Of a DNA stretch of 28,935 nt, positions 13,822-22,400 are shown piece after piece. The notes below the pieces were generated by a model. That model worked only from the letters and a program-made list of their open reading frames with translations, did not search any database and was not told where the DNA came from. Made by a program: the position numbers and the translations under genes. The DNA lies in the IMG/VR virus record IMGVR_UViG_3300028829_004021, positions 1 to 28,935 of that record. One strand, given 5' to 3'. Numbering within the stretch: position 1 is the stretch's first letter; each line of letters opens with the position of its first letter. The stretch is from a virus.

Positions 13822-14161
13822 AACCCTAAAAAAAATAGGGCTTACAAAAGATCAAGTTATTAAAGCCACAGGTCTGCCCGCAAAAGCTATTAACGCAACT
13901 GCAGTTGTCGCTAGTAAAAGTAAATACCTATACGGCACGGATCAAAAAAGGATGCGTAGGAGGATGAAAACTTATGAGTCTTTCATAGTGGCTCGATTCG
14001 CAGAAGGATGGCACCCAGGCACTATAGCCAGAATCCTGTCAGTCTCGGAAGAAAGTGTGCGGAGTCGCCTAAGAAAACATTCAGTGTTTAAGAACGACAG
14101 CGTAGGCCGACCTCTTAAATCGAAAGCTTCCCTGCTAGGAATCCTAATGTCAGATCAGTAA
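13814..14161 (+). CDS. HTH protein, candidate regulator (115 aa)
   Basis: A basic protein with an Arg/Lys-rich centre (KRMRRRMKTYE, about 45-55) followed by a helix-turn-helix-like unit (about 57-90: GWHPGTIARILSVSEESVRS, then RLRKHSVF), similar in pattern to recognition helices of sigma-region-4/LuxR-type and small-terminase HTHs. It lies downstream of the palindromic site, so it is a candidate autoregulator or lysogeny regulator. A small terminase subunit is another option. The last 47 bases overlap the end of the convergent tail gene, with both frames read through. Confidence 0.5.
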   Translation: MSETLKKIGLTKDQVIKATGLPAKAINATAVVASKSKYLYGTDQKRMRRRMKTYESFIVARFAEGWHPGTIARILSVSEESVRSRLRKHSVFKNDSVGRPLKSKASLLGILMSDQ

Positions 14162-15854
14162 GTACCCAGGGGAAATCAGTGTGCGACACTATAAATAACC
14201 GCACTCGAATTCTTCTACCTCTTAAATTAATAAAAGACTTATGTTGGGTTTTTTGAAAAAGTGAACCTTTGAACCCGCCCTTCACCTGGCCGTCTTCGTT
14301 TTCAGCATAAACCCATAGATGGCCGTACGACTTTCCTTGGAATGTTGTTACGATTTCGTGTATCTGGTTTGGAACGTGGACTCCTTGCATATCTTCATAA
14401 GCTAACTCCACTACCGAAAGGTATGCGTCAGGGTAATATGTAGCATTCTGCAACACCGTATCTCCCACAGCAGAGTCAGCCATAGTGGATGCGTATGTTC
14501 TACCTCCGTAATTAAAAACACCAGCGTTAGAATCGACCTCAACTATAGATGTTGAATTTGGTGTAGTCCCATCGACACCGGTCCAAGGGTCAAAGGTAGG
14601 CCCTTCGATTATCCTAGACTCCTTCAGCTGTTCAGTGTCGCATGACATTAGTTGATTACTTGAACTAACCCCTAGCAACAGTGAGGTGTCGGCAACCGAA
14701 GTCACCGCGGTCATTCTCGGATGGAGTACTGGACCTACAATAGCTTGTTGTTGATCTGAATAATAATATCCTTGAAAGTCCCCACCAGACATTTCCGACC
14801 TTTCTGAGGCAGGCATATAGAAATTATATAACCCACTAAAAGTGTCATAGGTTGAAAACGCTCCTCTATAATCATCGGGCACAGCCTTATTCCAAAGCCC
14901 TTTGGCCTTAGCTGTTACTTGTTCGACATCAGAGTAAGCAGGTTTATTGTCAGGCCCACGCCTAGCGGAACTGTCCTTATATACTTCCCCATCTACACCT
15001 ACATAGTAAGGTTGGATAATAGCCGATCCAGCAACACAGTTTTGATTAATAGCCCCAGAGTTTGTAGCGGCCGAGACTTGCTCCACACGAAAACCGGCAC
15101 TCGATTGAGTTGTCTCAACTGAATAAAGAAGGACTACTCCTGAGTCTGTATGGACTACTACATAGTCTTGGTATGTGGATAGAGCATTAATCTTTGTGGC
15201 GTTTGTCCCAAGGATTTCGACCTTTGACATTTGACTTGAGTATATACCTTCTTTGAACGGATCCTCAGCACTAAGAGGTTCAGACACATAGATTGTTAAA
15301 GGTGTGTCAGGATTACCAGCAGCATAGATACACTTTCTTAACCCCATCACAAAAATGCTACAATTAGGAAAAGGTATATTCTCTAGTTGGTAGATATCTT
15401 TCTCATCAGCCACCAAGTCCTCGACCTGAACAGCTCCTCCTAATGGGTTAATCATTTTTTTAAGAGTCGTCCCATTACCTACTAAAGCTTTATTTGAACC
15501 TACATCATTTATAAATGCTTGGTTAGCGCCCGTCATAGTTGTTGCGGAGTTGAGGGAAATTAAATCACCTATGTTGGATGGGACTGGGTTTTCGTTAACA
15601 AAAACCTTCAACCCATCAACTTTTCCGTCTTTTGTGGTGAATGCGTATTTATTAAAAGTCGTGTCTTGGCCGACCATGACATGGCTTCCTGTTGAGGGAA
15701 TCACTAAAGGAAACTCTTCTTTCCAGATCGGTGCGGATCTTAAAGAACCAGCAGCGCCTAAAACAGCCCCTTCACATACACGTAGAGTTCCTCGATTGGT
15801 GTCTTGTCTATGGTTCTCAATTCCTGAGAATGAAGGTACTCTTAAATATCTCAT
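14115..15854 (-). CDS. Tail protein, 579 aa, beta-rich
   Basis: A large Ser/Thr/Gly/Val-rich protein with repeated short strands, including TYQDYVVVHTDSGVVLLYSV and VADTSLLLGVSSSNQLMSC, that suggest a beta-propeller or similar fold, and an Arg-rich end (RGRRIRVRLFIV). The layout resembles podovirus tail stabilisation or tail-hub proteins (P22 gp10-like), but I see no diagnostic motif. It is the last gene of the leftward tail unit, starting in an ATGA overlap with the gene at 15851. Its stop lies inside the convergent HTH gene (47-base overlap). A virion tail role is well supported by context; the exact role is not. Confidence 0.55.
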   Translation of the reverse strand: MRYLRVPSFSGIENHRQDTNRGTLRVCEGAVLGAAGSLRSAPIWKEEFPLVIPSTGSHVMVGQDTTFNKYAFTTKDGKVDGLKVFVNENPVPSNIGDLISLNSATTMTGANQAFINDVGSNKALVGNGTTLKKMINPLGGAVQVEDLVADEKDIYQLENIPFPNCSIFVMGLRKCIYAAGNPDTPLTIYVSEPLSAEDPFKEGIYSSQMSKVEILGTNATKINALSTYQDYVVVHTDSGVVLLYSVETTQSSAGFRVEQVSAATNSGAINQNCVAGSAIIQPYYVGVDGEVYKDSSARRGPDNKPAYSDVEQVTAKAKGLWNKAVPDDYRGAFSTYDTFSGLYNFYMPASERSEMSGGDFQGYYYSDQQQAIVGPVLHPRMTAVTSVADTSLLLGVSSSNQLMSCDTEQLKESRIIEGPTFDPWTGVDGTTPNSTSIVEVDSNAGVFNYGGRTYASTMADSAVGDTVLQNATYYPDAYLSVVELAYEDMQGVHVPNQIHEIVTTFQGKSYGHLWVYAENEDGQVKGGFKGSLFQKTQHKSFINLRGRRIRVRLFIVSHTDFPWVLTDLTLGFLAGKLSI

Positions 15855-16087
15855 TCTTCTGTTTTACCTTTTTCTCCGTAAGGAAACAAACGGTTGAGTT
15901 TTTCTTGGCGTTCCTTGCATCCTCCGCATGGTTTAATACCAACAGCTGATGTGATCTTTGCTATAGTATCGCCCAACCCTTCAGATACAATCACTCCTTC
16001 GGGTTTAGAATCAATACACTTCATCTCTTCCTCTGTTAGTTTCTCCCCATTTTGATAGGCTTTTATAATTTGTGCTATTTTTCTCAT
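15851..16087 (-). CDS. Small CGGC-motif phage protein (78 aa)
   Basis: The N-terminal half is a helical region (MRKIAQIIKAYQNG). The C-terminal half has a GDTIAKITSAVGIKPCGGC segment followed by KERQEKLNRLFPYG. This C-terminal pattern (a Gly-rich turn with C-x2-C then a Leu-Asn-Phe-Pro end) is one I recall from many marine phage proteins and prophage tail regions, with no assigned function. The two Cys may bind metal as part of a larger site. ATGA overlaps join it to both neighbours, so it is co-translated with tail genes. Confidence 0.6.
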   Translation of the reverse strand: MRKIAQIIKAYQNGEKLTEEEMKCIDSKPEGVIVSEGLGDTIAKITSAVGIKPCGGCKERQEKLNRLFPYGEKGKTEE

Positions 16088-16611
16088 GTAAATACTACTA
16101 AAATGCCTCCGTTAAGGTAGGGTGGGTAAGACTGAGCCCAATCCCATCCGCCGTTTTGATTTGTAGAGTTATAGACCTTAGCAGTGTCGCCGCAGGTGTC
16201 CTCCCCATGAACATATACGGGTGACCAGGTTGGGTCGGCAGGTGACTCCCAAGGACTAACAGAGGTTGGTCCGGCGGTAGGGGTGTTGACGTTGTACGTA
16301 AGTTGACGATTTGAATATCTCCTCATAGTAATAGTTCGGCAGGTAGCGGGGCCGTATTCGTTGTAGTCATACTGAACAAATTCATAGGCGTACACTTTGC
16401 GTGCGTAAATAACTCTAGTAGGGTATGAGCCACTGGCCGGTATAGTCGCAGTCATGTTCATCCTCCAATCGCTCTGACTTGTGGGTATTCCGTATTCAGC
16501 TAATGCATATGGGAGATTCGGAGCTTGAAGCTCGCAGCACTGACAATCAGAACAAGCGTCGCTAGGGCAATCGCTTGAGCCGCAACACGTCGCTTTAAGT
16601 ACATCGACCAT
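16084..16611 (-). CDS. Cys-rich N-terminus, beta-rich structural protein (175 aa)
   Basis: Residues 9-27 contain eight Cys in a short span (CCGSSDC, DACSDCQCC). The rest is Tyr/Thr/Pro/Ser-rich and strand-like, typical of a tail-associated beta protein, with two more Cys pairs of uncertain role. The Cys cluster could bind metal or Fe-S, or form disulfides in the virion. It is coupled by overlap to its neighbours in the tail unit. No family recognised. Confidence 0.6.
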   Translation of the reverse strand: MVDVLKATCCGSSDCPSDACSDCQCCELQAPNLPYALAEYGIPTSQSDWRMNMTATIPASGSYPTRVIYARKVYAYEFVQYDYNEYGPATCRTITMRRYSNRQLTYNVNTPTAGPTSVSPWESPADPTWSPVYVHGEDTCGDTAKVYNSTNQNGGWDWAQSYPPYLNGGILVVFT

Positions 16612-17150
16612 TATTGCTTAAGGACAGGAAATGTTCTTGTTTGAGCAGTCCCTCCTATACAACATTCAAGCTCGATAAAATCGAACTCCACGCCAGTCAT
16701 AACACCTTGAAAATCTACTGAGTCAGGTCTGTAGTTCGGATTAGCGGGCAATGAAAACGGAGTAGAGTTTGCTAGAGGCTGTTGCGTACTCGCCTGCCCT
16801 AAAGGATTAACCACTCCAACGGACACCACATTACCGTACATGTCAGGTCCTCTAACTATATCGCCCCCTTTTGGATCTGGGACAGTTCCATCCCATTCAG
16901 TCGAGTTGTGTAAAGCGTTTACAAATACTGAGGGTGGGTCTGTCTTTACCTGAAGATTCTGGAAAGATGTAGTGTTGTGGGTTGTTCGAAAAGGTGTTGT
17001 TGGATCAATAGAAGCCCCTACTTGACTTTCATCTACCGTAATCTCTTGAGAAGCGGCTACGTCTTGAACGTTCATCGCGTCAGCGACTGCTTTAGCTATC
17101 GCTGCGTTCAGGTCGGCATTATTGATTAATTTATCTTCGTCTTCGGTCAT
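16611..17150 (-). CDS. Hypothetical tail-unit protein (179 aa)
   Basis: It has an acidic helical start (about 1-35, TEDEDKLINNADLNAAIAKA) and then a Pro/Thr/Asn-rich, mostly strand-like remainder ending in a beta segment with paired Cys (LECCIGG). No known domain. The start overlaps the stop of the giant tail protein (ATGA), and its stop overlaps the next start (TAATG). A minor tail component or chaperone is plausible from position. Confidence 0.6.
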   Translation of the reverse strand: MTEDEDKLINNADLNAAIAKAVADAMNVQDVAASQEITVDESQVGASIDPTTPFRTTHNTTSFQNLQVKTDPPSVFVNALHNSTEWDGTVPDPKGGDIVRGPDMYGNVVSVGVVNPLGQASTQQPLANSTPFSLPANPNYRPDSVDFQGVMTGVEFDFIELECCIGGTAQTRTFPVLKQ

Positions 17151-20100
17151 ATAGATTCAGTTATTTGAGAATGGAAAATTCTAATAGGTCCGTAAGTCCT
17201 CTTAACGGAGTTTGAGTTACCCCAGTTGTACCCTGTCCAATAATTAGCACTGAAAACTTCTCCAGAAAGGTTAGGAGTCACTGAAGAACACCAGACACCT
17301 TTAAACCATTGAGGCCCAGAGTTAAAGTTTTGGGTTCCAAGAAAACAGTTCGAAAAAGCTCTGGTCTCAGTAAACGAAGCTCTACCATCAGCCGGCACAG
17401 CAGTGTACTCTAACACACATTGCGGAGGGGCGTAAGGGGCAAGGGAGCTTACATGGGTGACAGTGTCAAGTTTGTGGGTAACTCTTATAGAGATTAAACC
17501 TCGATACCCAGGAGTGAAAATAATTCCCTGACTAGTAAGCTGAGCGTTTCCTGCAAAATTAAAAGAGCGTGATTCTTGAGAGTAGTAATCCTCACTTTCA
17601 GGTTCGAAGTATGTAGTAGTATAAACATCGCTTCTTTTCCCTGCTACGATCTCCACACTAGTGTCAGCTGAGATTAAGGTGAAAGAGCTGCTCGGATGAA
17701 CATACGGGTCAGCTAAAGTTCTGACGACTTCTAGCCGACCCCCTTCAACTATTTGAACTTTTTTAGATAACACTTTTGACCCTGGGTCAAACTCTCTAGT
17801 AGTTATTCGTTTTCGATAGATTCCTGGAGCGACCTGAGTGACATCAAAATCAAACTCGTCAGTGGTAAGGTTTTGAGGATCGGAAGAGTCAGTGGTTAGA
17901 GTCGAATTTATAGTGGTTTTTATATAACCTCTATTTTGTACTGATTTATCCACCCAACCGCCGGGCGTAATTTCGAAGACTTCCTGGGTATACACATTAC
18001 CTACCTTATCGTCTACAAATCGGTAGTTCCCCCAATAATCGCTGGAAGGAGCAGTTTTAGAAAGTGTGGTCGTTTTCTTTATCCCTCCAGCAAGCAGCGC
18101 AGAAAACCCTTCTTCTTTATCAAAATTAGAATCTTCCGCGTTTTGGAATACGTTTTTGAATAGGGACGGTGATACCTGATATGAGCGGGCGGATATTGAG
18201 TCTCCTTTTGGCTGGACAGCTCCAGTAAAAGTTGTACTGGTAACCATGTTTTGAAACTTCCCATATGAAGTTTGGGTATCAACAAAATCAGTTGAACTCA
18301 CTCTTTCTACCAGATTTCTAAAAAGGTTCTCTGAGATTTGGGTTTTATTAAACCTAGTTATTGATGAACCTTCAAGGGAGATGGATCCTCCATCGTCTGG
18401 ATCCGCATTCGTTGACGAAACCGGTGTCGAACTGTCGTAAATTGATTCGGTAACTTGGCTCAACAAACCATTAGAATAGTTTTTATTGTAACTAGAGAAC
18501 TCAGCTTTATCTACTGTAGTAGATCTTAACCTGTAGTACGATTCAGATAATTGCTCAACAGAACCTTCATCACCATAATTATCGCTACTTGCGATTGAAC
18601 CAACGGTGGTTGTTTTTATACCCGCACCCCAGCTTATAGCAGTGTTTTCCCATTTCAGAGGGGTGACAAACTCGTTTTCATACATCAAATTCCTCGAGTC
18701 AATCGACTTAATAGACCGCCCGCGACGATCTCCAGATCCTGAAGGCGGGGCGTTTAGGTTTGAAAGTGTTTGCACTTGTAACCCTCCTTGATACGCAAGG
18801 CTCTCATTCGAGATGGGGTGGTTGCTTAGTTTATCCCAAGTAATAATAGTATAACCATGAGATTTTTGTATTCCTACATTAACTGCATCTATTCCCGCAA
18901 TTACATCTACGGGAGGGTCTGCATATAAAGACATGTATTTTGATGTAGTACGTTTGTAATACAACTCATCCCGATCCTGAACATCTATTAACCCGTCACC
19001 TCGAACAAAAACTTTTGTGATTGCAGGCATGCTTTGGTAATCGTGAGACCTAGAGCTTAATTCATAATACCCATTGGGAGTATTGCTTGCGTCCCACGGC
19101 TCTCCAAAAGCGGTTATAGTTTTAGTAATTAATGCTCCAAAATGTTTATGCTCCTCCCTGATATCGATAATGTCAGTGTCCTCATCAATTACCGAGTAGG
19201 TCATAATAAAATGACCGTCTACTTCTCGAATCGAGTGGCTTAAAACATCGTCTGGAGGGGTTGGTCTGTTGTTATGTAGTGAGGTGTACTCAACTACAAT
19301 TGCTTGGCCAGACTTTCGATACTGACTGCTGATAATTCCCTCCCCTAAAGCAAAGGATTTGGTTATCGCAGGATAGATATTGTAAGTATGGTTCCTAGTG
19401 CTGATCTCAGCCCCATAAGTGGGAGAGTTCCAAACACTACCTAATTGGGTCGCTGTAGTGATTTTTAATTTTCTGTTATGTCGATAATCTGTCTTTAAAT
19501 CGACAAGTCCTGTTTGATCTGTCGTTATCGTAACCCTAAGTTTTTGATAACCGTCAAGCTGATCGACATCTCGCGTCAACTCATTTCCAGAAATATCTCT
19601 AGATAGAACTGGGTTAGAGGGATGGAGAGAGACGGTTTCGGTCACTGTCGTCAGCCCTACTTTTTTTGAGGCGTCACTAATAGTCCCAAACCCTCTTGCA
19701 AAAGTTGTGGTGTACACATCAAATTCATCTTTTGTGTCTTCACGCTCTTCTACTAACACATAGTCGCCTAGTGTAGTCGTGTCTCCGCCAGGGTAGACAA
19801 AATCTAAAACGTTTTGAGATGTGGCTGGGATTCCATAGGAGACAGCTCGAGCAACCTCTAGCTTATGTGCAGGCTTTTCGCCGTGTTTATAGTCCACTGA
19901 TACATCAACCACGCCATTGTCTGTACTTACAACAATGCCCGCAATAGTATGCAGCTCATACCCCTCTTTTTCTTCTTTAGACTCTACAGTTCTTCTAGTG
20001 AAGTTAGGAATCTCTGAGTCAGGAATCACTCCATTCTCCCCAGTCAAATATCTGATAGTAGTTACTTCGACTGTGTTAGGTGGTTTACCTTTTACTTTAG

Positions 20101-20893
20101 CGTCTTTCGATATTAGCCCGTAGCCTTTTGCAAAAACTACTGTCTGTATAGTTTTACCTATCTGACCGAAATCCTGACTCCCAGGCCCCGATTTTTCAGC
20201 TATTTGAAACCACGGCCCGCTTCCTGGACCTTCAGTCGTGGAGGGTGGGGTTGGAGTAGCGACAGACCTTAGTGTTCTAAGTTCAAGTTTGTGGTCTGGG
20301 TACTGACCGTACCTATAGTCTACACTCTCGGAAAGAATCCCATCCTCATAATAAATTTCATTAAATTCTGTATATACTTCCGTAGGTTTTGATGTTATTG
20401 ACCCAAGTAAACAGTTAGTTAAACCGCCAACTCCGTTATCTACATCTACAGCGATCACTCCAACCCGCCCTTCAGCGTAGTGGGCAGAATAAGGGTTTTT
20501 TACTATGTAAGAACGACCTAAAGTTAATCTATCTTGAGCACCCCTATTGATTTGGTCTTTACCCACTAATACAGGCACTCCACTAGCTTCCAACTCCTGA
20601 TAAACTCGCGTCAGTACAGCCTCATTCATGCTCTGTCCTGGAGACACAGCTTGTTGAACTAAGTAAGCCCCCGTAACTTCAGAATCAGATAAACCTCCAT
20701 TAGTAAGGTCTTGCGTGATTGTGGCGTCATACTCCTCGTCAGGCGTACCAAAAGGTAGAAACACCTCATTTTCGATATTCCCTTCTGTGACAGCAGAGCC
20801 CTGAACAACATATGTACGGGTTATCTTTCGAAGCCCGTTCGTATCTCGTTCGATCTTAGGCCTACCAGTAAGTCTTAACTTAGCGTCCGACAT
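17147..20893 (-). CDS. Giant tail protein (~1248 aa) with two repeat arrays
   Basis: A very large Thr/Ser/Val/Asp-rich beta protein. I use ATG at 20893, one base after the adaptor stop, rather than GTG 20905. Array 1 (about residues 185-690) has four diverged copies, 112-144 residues apart, each with a GVVDVSVDYKHG-like block, a VFAKGYGLIS-like block and a DGYxxLxxT-like block. Array 2 (about 758-1040) has about five shorter copies, 50-70 apart, starting with GIKTTT-like strands. Such repeats suit an elongated tail fibre or a ring-forming nozzle. No enzymatic motif is seen. It lies between adaptor and small tail genes in one unit. Confidence 0.65.
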   Translation of the reverse strand: MSDAKLRLTGRPKIERDTNGLRKITRTYVVQGSAVTEGNIENEVFLPFGTPDEEYDATITQDLTNGGLSDSEVTGAYLVQQAVSPGQSMNEAVLTRVYQELEASGVPVLVGKDQINRGAQDRLTLGRSYIVKNPYSAHYAEGRVGVIAVDVDNGVGGLTNCLLGSITSKPTEVYTEFNEIYYEDGILSESVDYRYGQYPDHKLELRTLRSVATPTPPSTTEGPGSGPWFQIAEKSGPGSQDFGQIGKTIQTVVFAKGYGLISKDAKVKGKPPNTVEVTTIRYLTGENGVIPDSEIPNFTRRTVESKEEKEGYELHTIAGIVVSTDNGVVDVSVDYKHGEKPAHKLEVARAVSYGIPATSQNVLDFVYPGGDTTTLGDYVLVEEREDTKDEFDVYTTTFARGFGTISDASKKVGLTTVTETVSLHPSNPVLSRDISGNELTRDVDQLDGYQKLRVTITTDQTGLVDLKTDYRHNRKLKITTATQLGSVWNSPTYGAEISTRNHTYNIYPAITKSFALGEGIISSQYRKSGQAIVVEYTSLHNNRPTPPDDVLSHSIREVDGHFIMTYSVIDEDTDIIDIREEHKHFGALITKTITAFGEPWDASNTPNGYYELSSRSHDYQSMPAITKVFVRGDGLIDVQDRDELYYKRTTSKYMSLYADPPVDVIAGIDAVNVGIQKSHGYTIITWDKLSNHPISNESLAYQGGLQVQTLSNLNAPPSGSGDRRGRSIKSIDSRNLMYENEFVTPLKWENTAISWGAGIKTTTVGSIASSDNYGDEGSVEQLSESYYRLRSTTVDKAEFSSYNKNYSNGLLSQVTESIYDSSTPVSSTNADPDDGGSISLEGSSITRFNKTQISENLFRNLVERVSSTDFVDTQTSYGKFQNMVTSTTFTGAVQPKGDSISARSYQVSPSLFKNVFQNAEDSNFDKEEGFSALLAGGIKKTTTLSKTAPSSDYWGNYRFVDDKVGNVYTQEVFEITPGGWVDKSVQNRGYIKTTINSTLTTDSSDPQNLTTDEFDFDVTQVAPGIYRKRITTREFDPGSKVLSKKVQIVEGGRLEVVRTLADPYVHPSSSFTLISADTSVEIVAGKRSDVYTTTYFEPESEDYYSQESRSFNFAGNAQLTSQGIIFTPGYRGLISIRVTHKLDTVTHVSSLAPYAPPQCVLEYTAVPADGRASFTETRAFSNCFLGTQNFNSGPQWFKGVWCSSVTPNLSGEVFSANYWTGYNWGNSNSVKRTYGPIRIFHSQITESI

Positions 20894-20894
20894 A

Positions 20895-21902
20895 TCAATA
20901 CCCACTACGTTTTATTAGACGCATCGGTTTTCTTTTCTGAGAGGAGTTCAAAGATTTTAATCTTACCTTCGCCTGCTCTCCGAGCCTTAATAAAGCTTCC
21001 CTATTGTCCCCATTATATCTTGGATCAGACAGCGCTAAATTAGCAGAAGCTATTGGGAATAATATATCCCAAGTAACGTTGCCTGGTAGGCGTACTACAT
21101 CATTATCGTTTGTCAACTCAAGAGGTAAAATGTTTGCCCGAACCCTTATGGATTGTGCTTCATCTGGTATTGGGTAAACACAGAACCGATTTCTCACTGC
21201 GCGTTTTGAAACATCTTCCGTATCTGCGCTTTCTGAATAAACCAACAGTTCGGAAGAATCGATGTAGTACCATAAAGGACGGTCGATGTGGTAGTCCCGC
21301 CCTCTATGTGTAATAGTCGGGACGTTCCCATAATGTCTTGAAGGAAATGGCATGAAATCGGTAGCGTAAGAAGCACGCATTATAATCTCTTGCTCTTTGC
21401 CTTGCATTGGAGAAAGTCTCCCCCACCCTACTACTTCAGGAGGGTCACATAGGTCGATCACTTCTCGATCCAACTCAAAAGAGTTAAAATAAACTGTCGC
21501 ATCAAACTGCCCTGAGCCCTTCGCCCAAGGCACTAAGACCTTTATATTTAGGCCGTTGATCTCAGATATTGTGTAAAACTCACCATCAATCTCGATATAA
21601 CTACCTAGATATTTATTCTCAACGAGAGCGTCTAAAACTACATCGTGACTGTTCTCTGTGACGGTCGCTTTTGTTTTTAAAGCTTTAGGTAAATTAATAC
21701 CATAATTCGCTACGGCCCAGTCGGGTCTAGCGCCGTCAGCAGGTGAATAACACTCTCTGTACGCTTGATTAACATATATACCTACCCGCTGCTGATCGAT
21801 AGGGGAAAGGTCGGAAATTCCGTCCGCCCCGTACAATGTAGCTAGCTGGTCTTTTAGATTTCCTAATGTAGGTATTACTCCTGATGTAAGGTTCTCGGCC
21901 AT
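20895..21902 (-). CDS. Head-to-tail adaptor-like protein (335 aa)
   Basis: The N-terminal ~55 residues are helical (LGNLKDQLATLYG, QQRVGIYVNQAYRECY), followed by a mixed strand region. The C-terminal part has VVRLPGNVTWDILFPIASANL and SDPRYNGDNREALLRLGEQA, a pattern I associate with adaptor/connector or tail-tube-A-type proteins of short-tailed phages. It is the first gene of the tail unit, directly after the bipartite late motif (21913-21946). Its stop is followed at once by the giant tail gene. The exact class is uncertain. Confidence 0.5.
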   Translation of the reverse strand: MAENLTSGVIPTLGNLKDQLATLYGADGISDLSPIDQQRVGIYVNQAYRECYSPADGARPDWAVANYGINLPKALKTKATVTENSHDVVLDALVENKYLGSYIEIDGEFYTISEINGLNIKVLVPWAKGSGQFDATVYFNSFELDREVIDLCDPPEVVGWGRLSPMQGKEQEIIMRASYATDFMPFPSRHYGNVPTITHRGRDYHIDRPLWYYIDSSELLVYSESADTEDVSKRAVRNRFCVYPIPDEAQSIRVRANILPLELTNDNDVVRLPGNVTWDILFPIASANLALSDPRYNGDNREALLRLGEQAKVRLKSLNSSQKRKPMRLIKRSGY

Positions 21903-21912
21903 GTTTGTATGC

Positions 21913-21946
21913 TACACAGGCTAACCGATTTAGACCAACGGTTGTA
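21913..21946 (-). promoter_or_regulatory. Late-promoter-like motif, copy B (tail unit)
   Basis: On the minus strand TACAACCG (21946-21939) is followed after 21 bases by GTGTAG (21917-21912; GTGTA matches copies A and C), about 15 bases before the adaptor ATG. It is one of three copies in this window. Confidence 0.6.
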
Positions 21947-21950
21947 AAAT

Positions 21951-22325
21951 CTAAGACTTAACTCCCAACTGGAAAGCTTCGATCAATCTTCTCATAGATC
22001 TTTCTTTATCTTGCGGAAGGATCTCTAAGCCTAATTTTTTACATAACTCCTTTAGTTCGTCTAGATCCATGTTTTTTACATCATATTCAAAAGACTCCAA
22101 CGCTTCCGTCGAGGCTTCCTTATTCAATAAAGGCATGAAGTAATATGCAAATTTATGGTTTTGAGTTTCAAATATGTCTTTTACATCTTCTGCGGAGTTA
22201 CCTCTACTGACATATCCAAAACCTGGCTCTTTAGAAAATGCGTGTTTTTTCCCAGATTTGCCTCTTACTTTTATTATACTCATACCAACCGTACCGGTTG
22301 ATTTCCCTATTAGTTTTATATCCAT
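21951..22325 (-). CDS. Small post-capsid protein with SAP/HeH-like C-terminus (124 aa)
   Basis: The N-terminal ~80 residues are strand-like and basic. Residues about 88-120 (MDLDELKELCKKLGLEILPQ followed by a basic RRLIEAF helix) resemble the short two-helix SAP or HeH/LEM-type unit found in phage head-completion and DNA-binding proteins. It sits just after the capsid terminator and before the tail unit, where head-completion proteins are common. It has no full late motif of its own, only a TACAACC half 10 bases before the ATG, so expression may depend on read-through. Confidence 0.5.
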   Translation of the reverse strand: MDIKLIGKSTGTVGMSIIKVRGKSGKKHAFSKEPGFGYVSRGNSAEDVKDIFETQNHKFAYYFMPLLNKEASTEALESFEYDVKNMDLDELKELCKKLGLEILPQDKERSMRRLIEAFQLGVKS

Positions 22326-22345
22326 GTTTTTTTTGGTTGTAGGTT

Positions 22346-22381
22346 AAAAAAAAGAGCCCTCCGAATACACAGAGGGCTCTT
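22346..22381 (-). terminator. Intrinsic terminator after the major capsid gene
   Basis: Read leftwards, AAGAGCCCTC and GAGGGCTCTT form a perfect 10-bp stem (22352-22381) with a 10-base loop, followed by a run of about eight T. It lies 20 bases after the capsid stop. This is a textbook terminator and marks the end of the scaffold/capsid unit. Confidence 0.92.
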
Positions 22382-22400
22382 AATAAATGAACTGATACTA

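Noticed and set aside
22335-22341. Fourth copy of the late motif before the 124-residue gene
   Set aside because: TACAACC is present on the minus strand but no GTGTWA follows at 20-21 bases; the region downstream is already coding.
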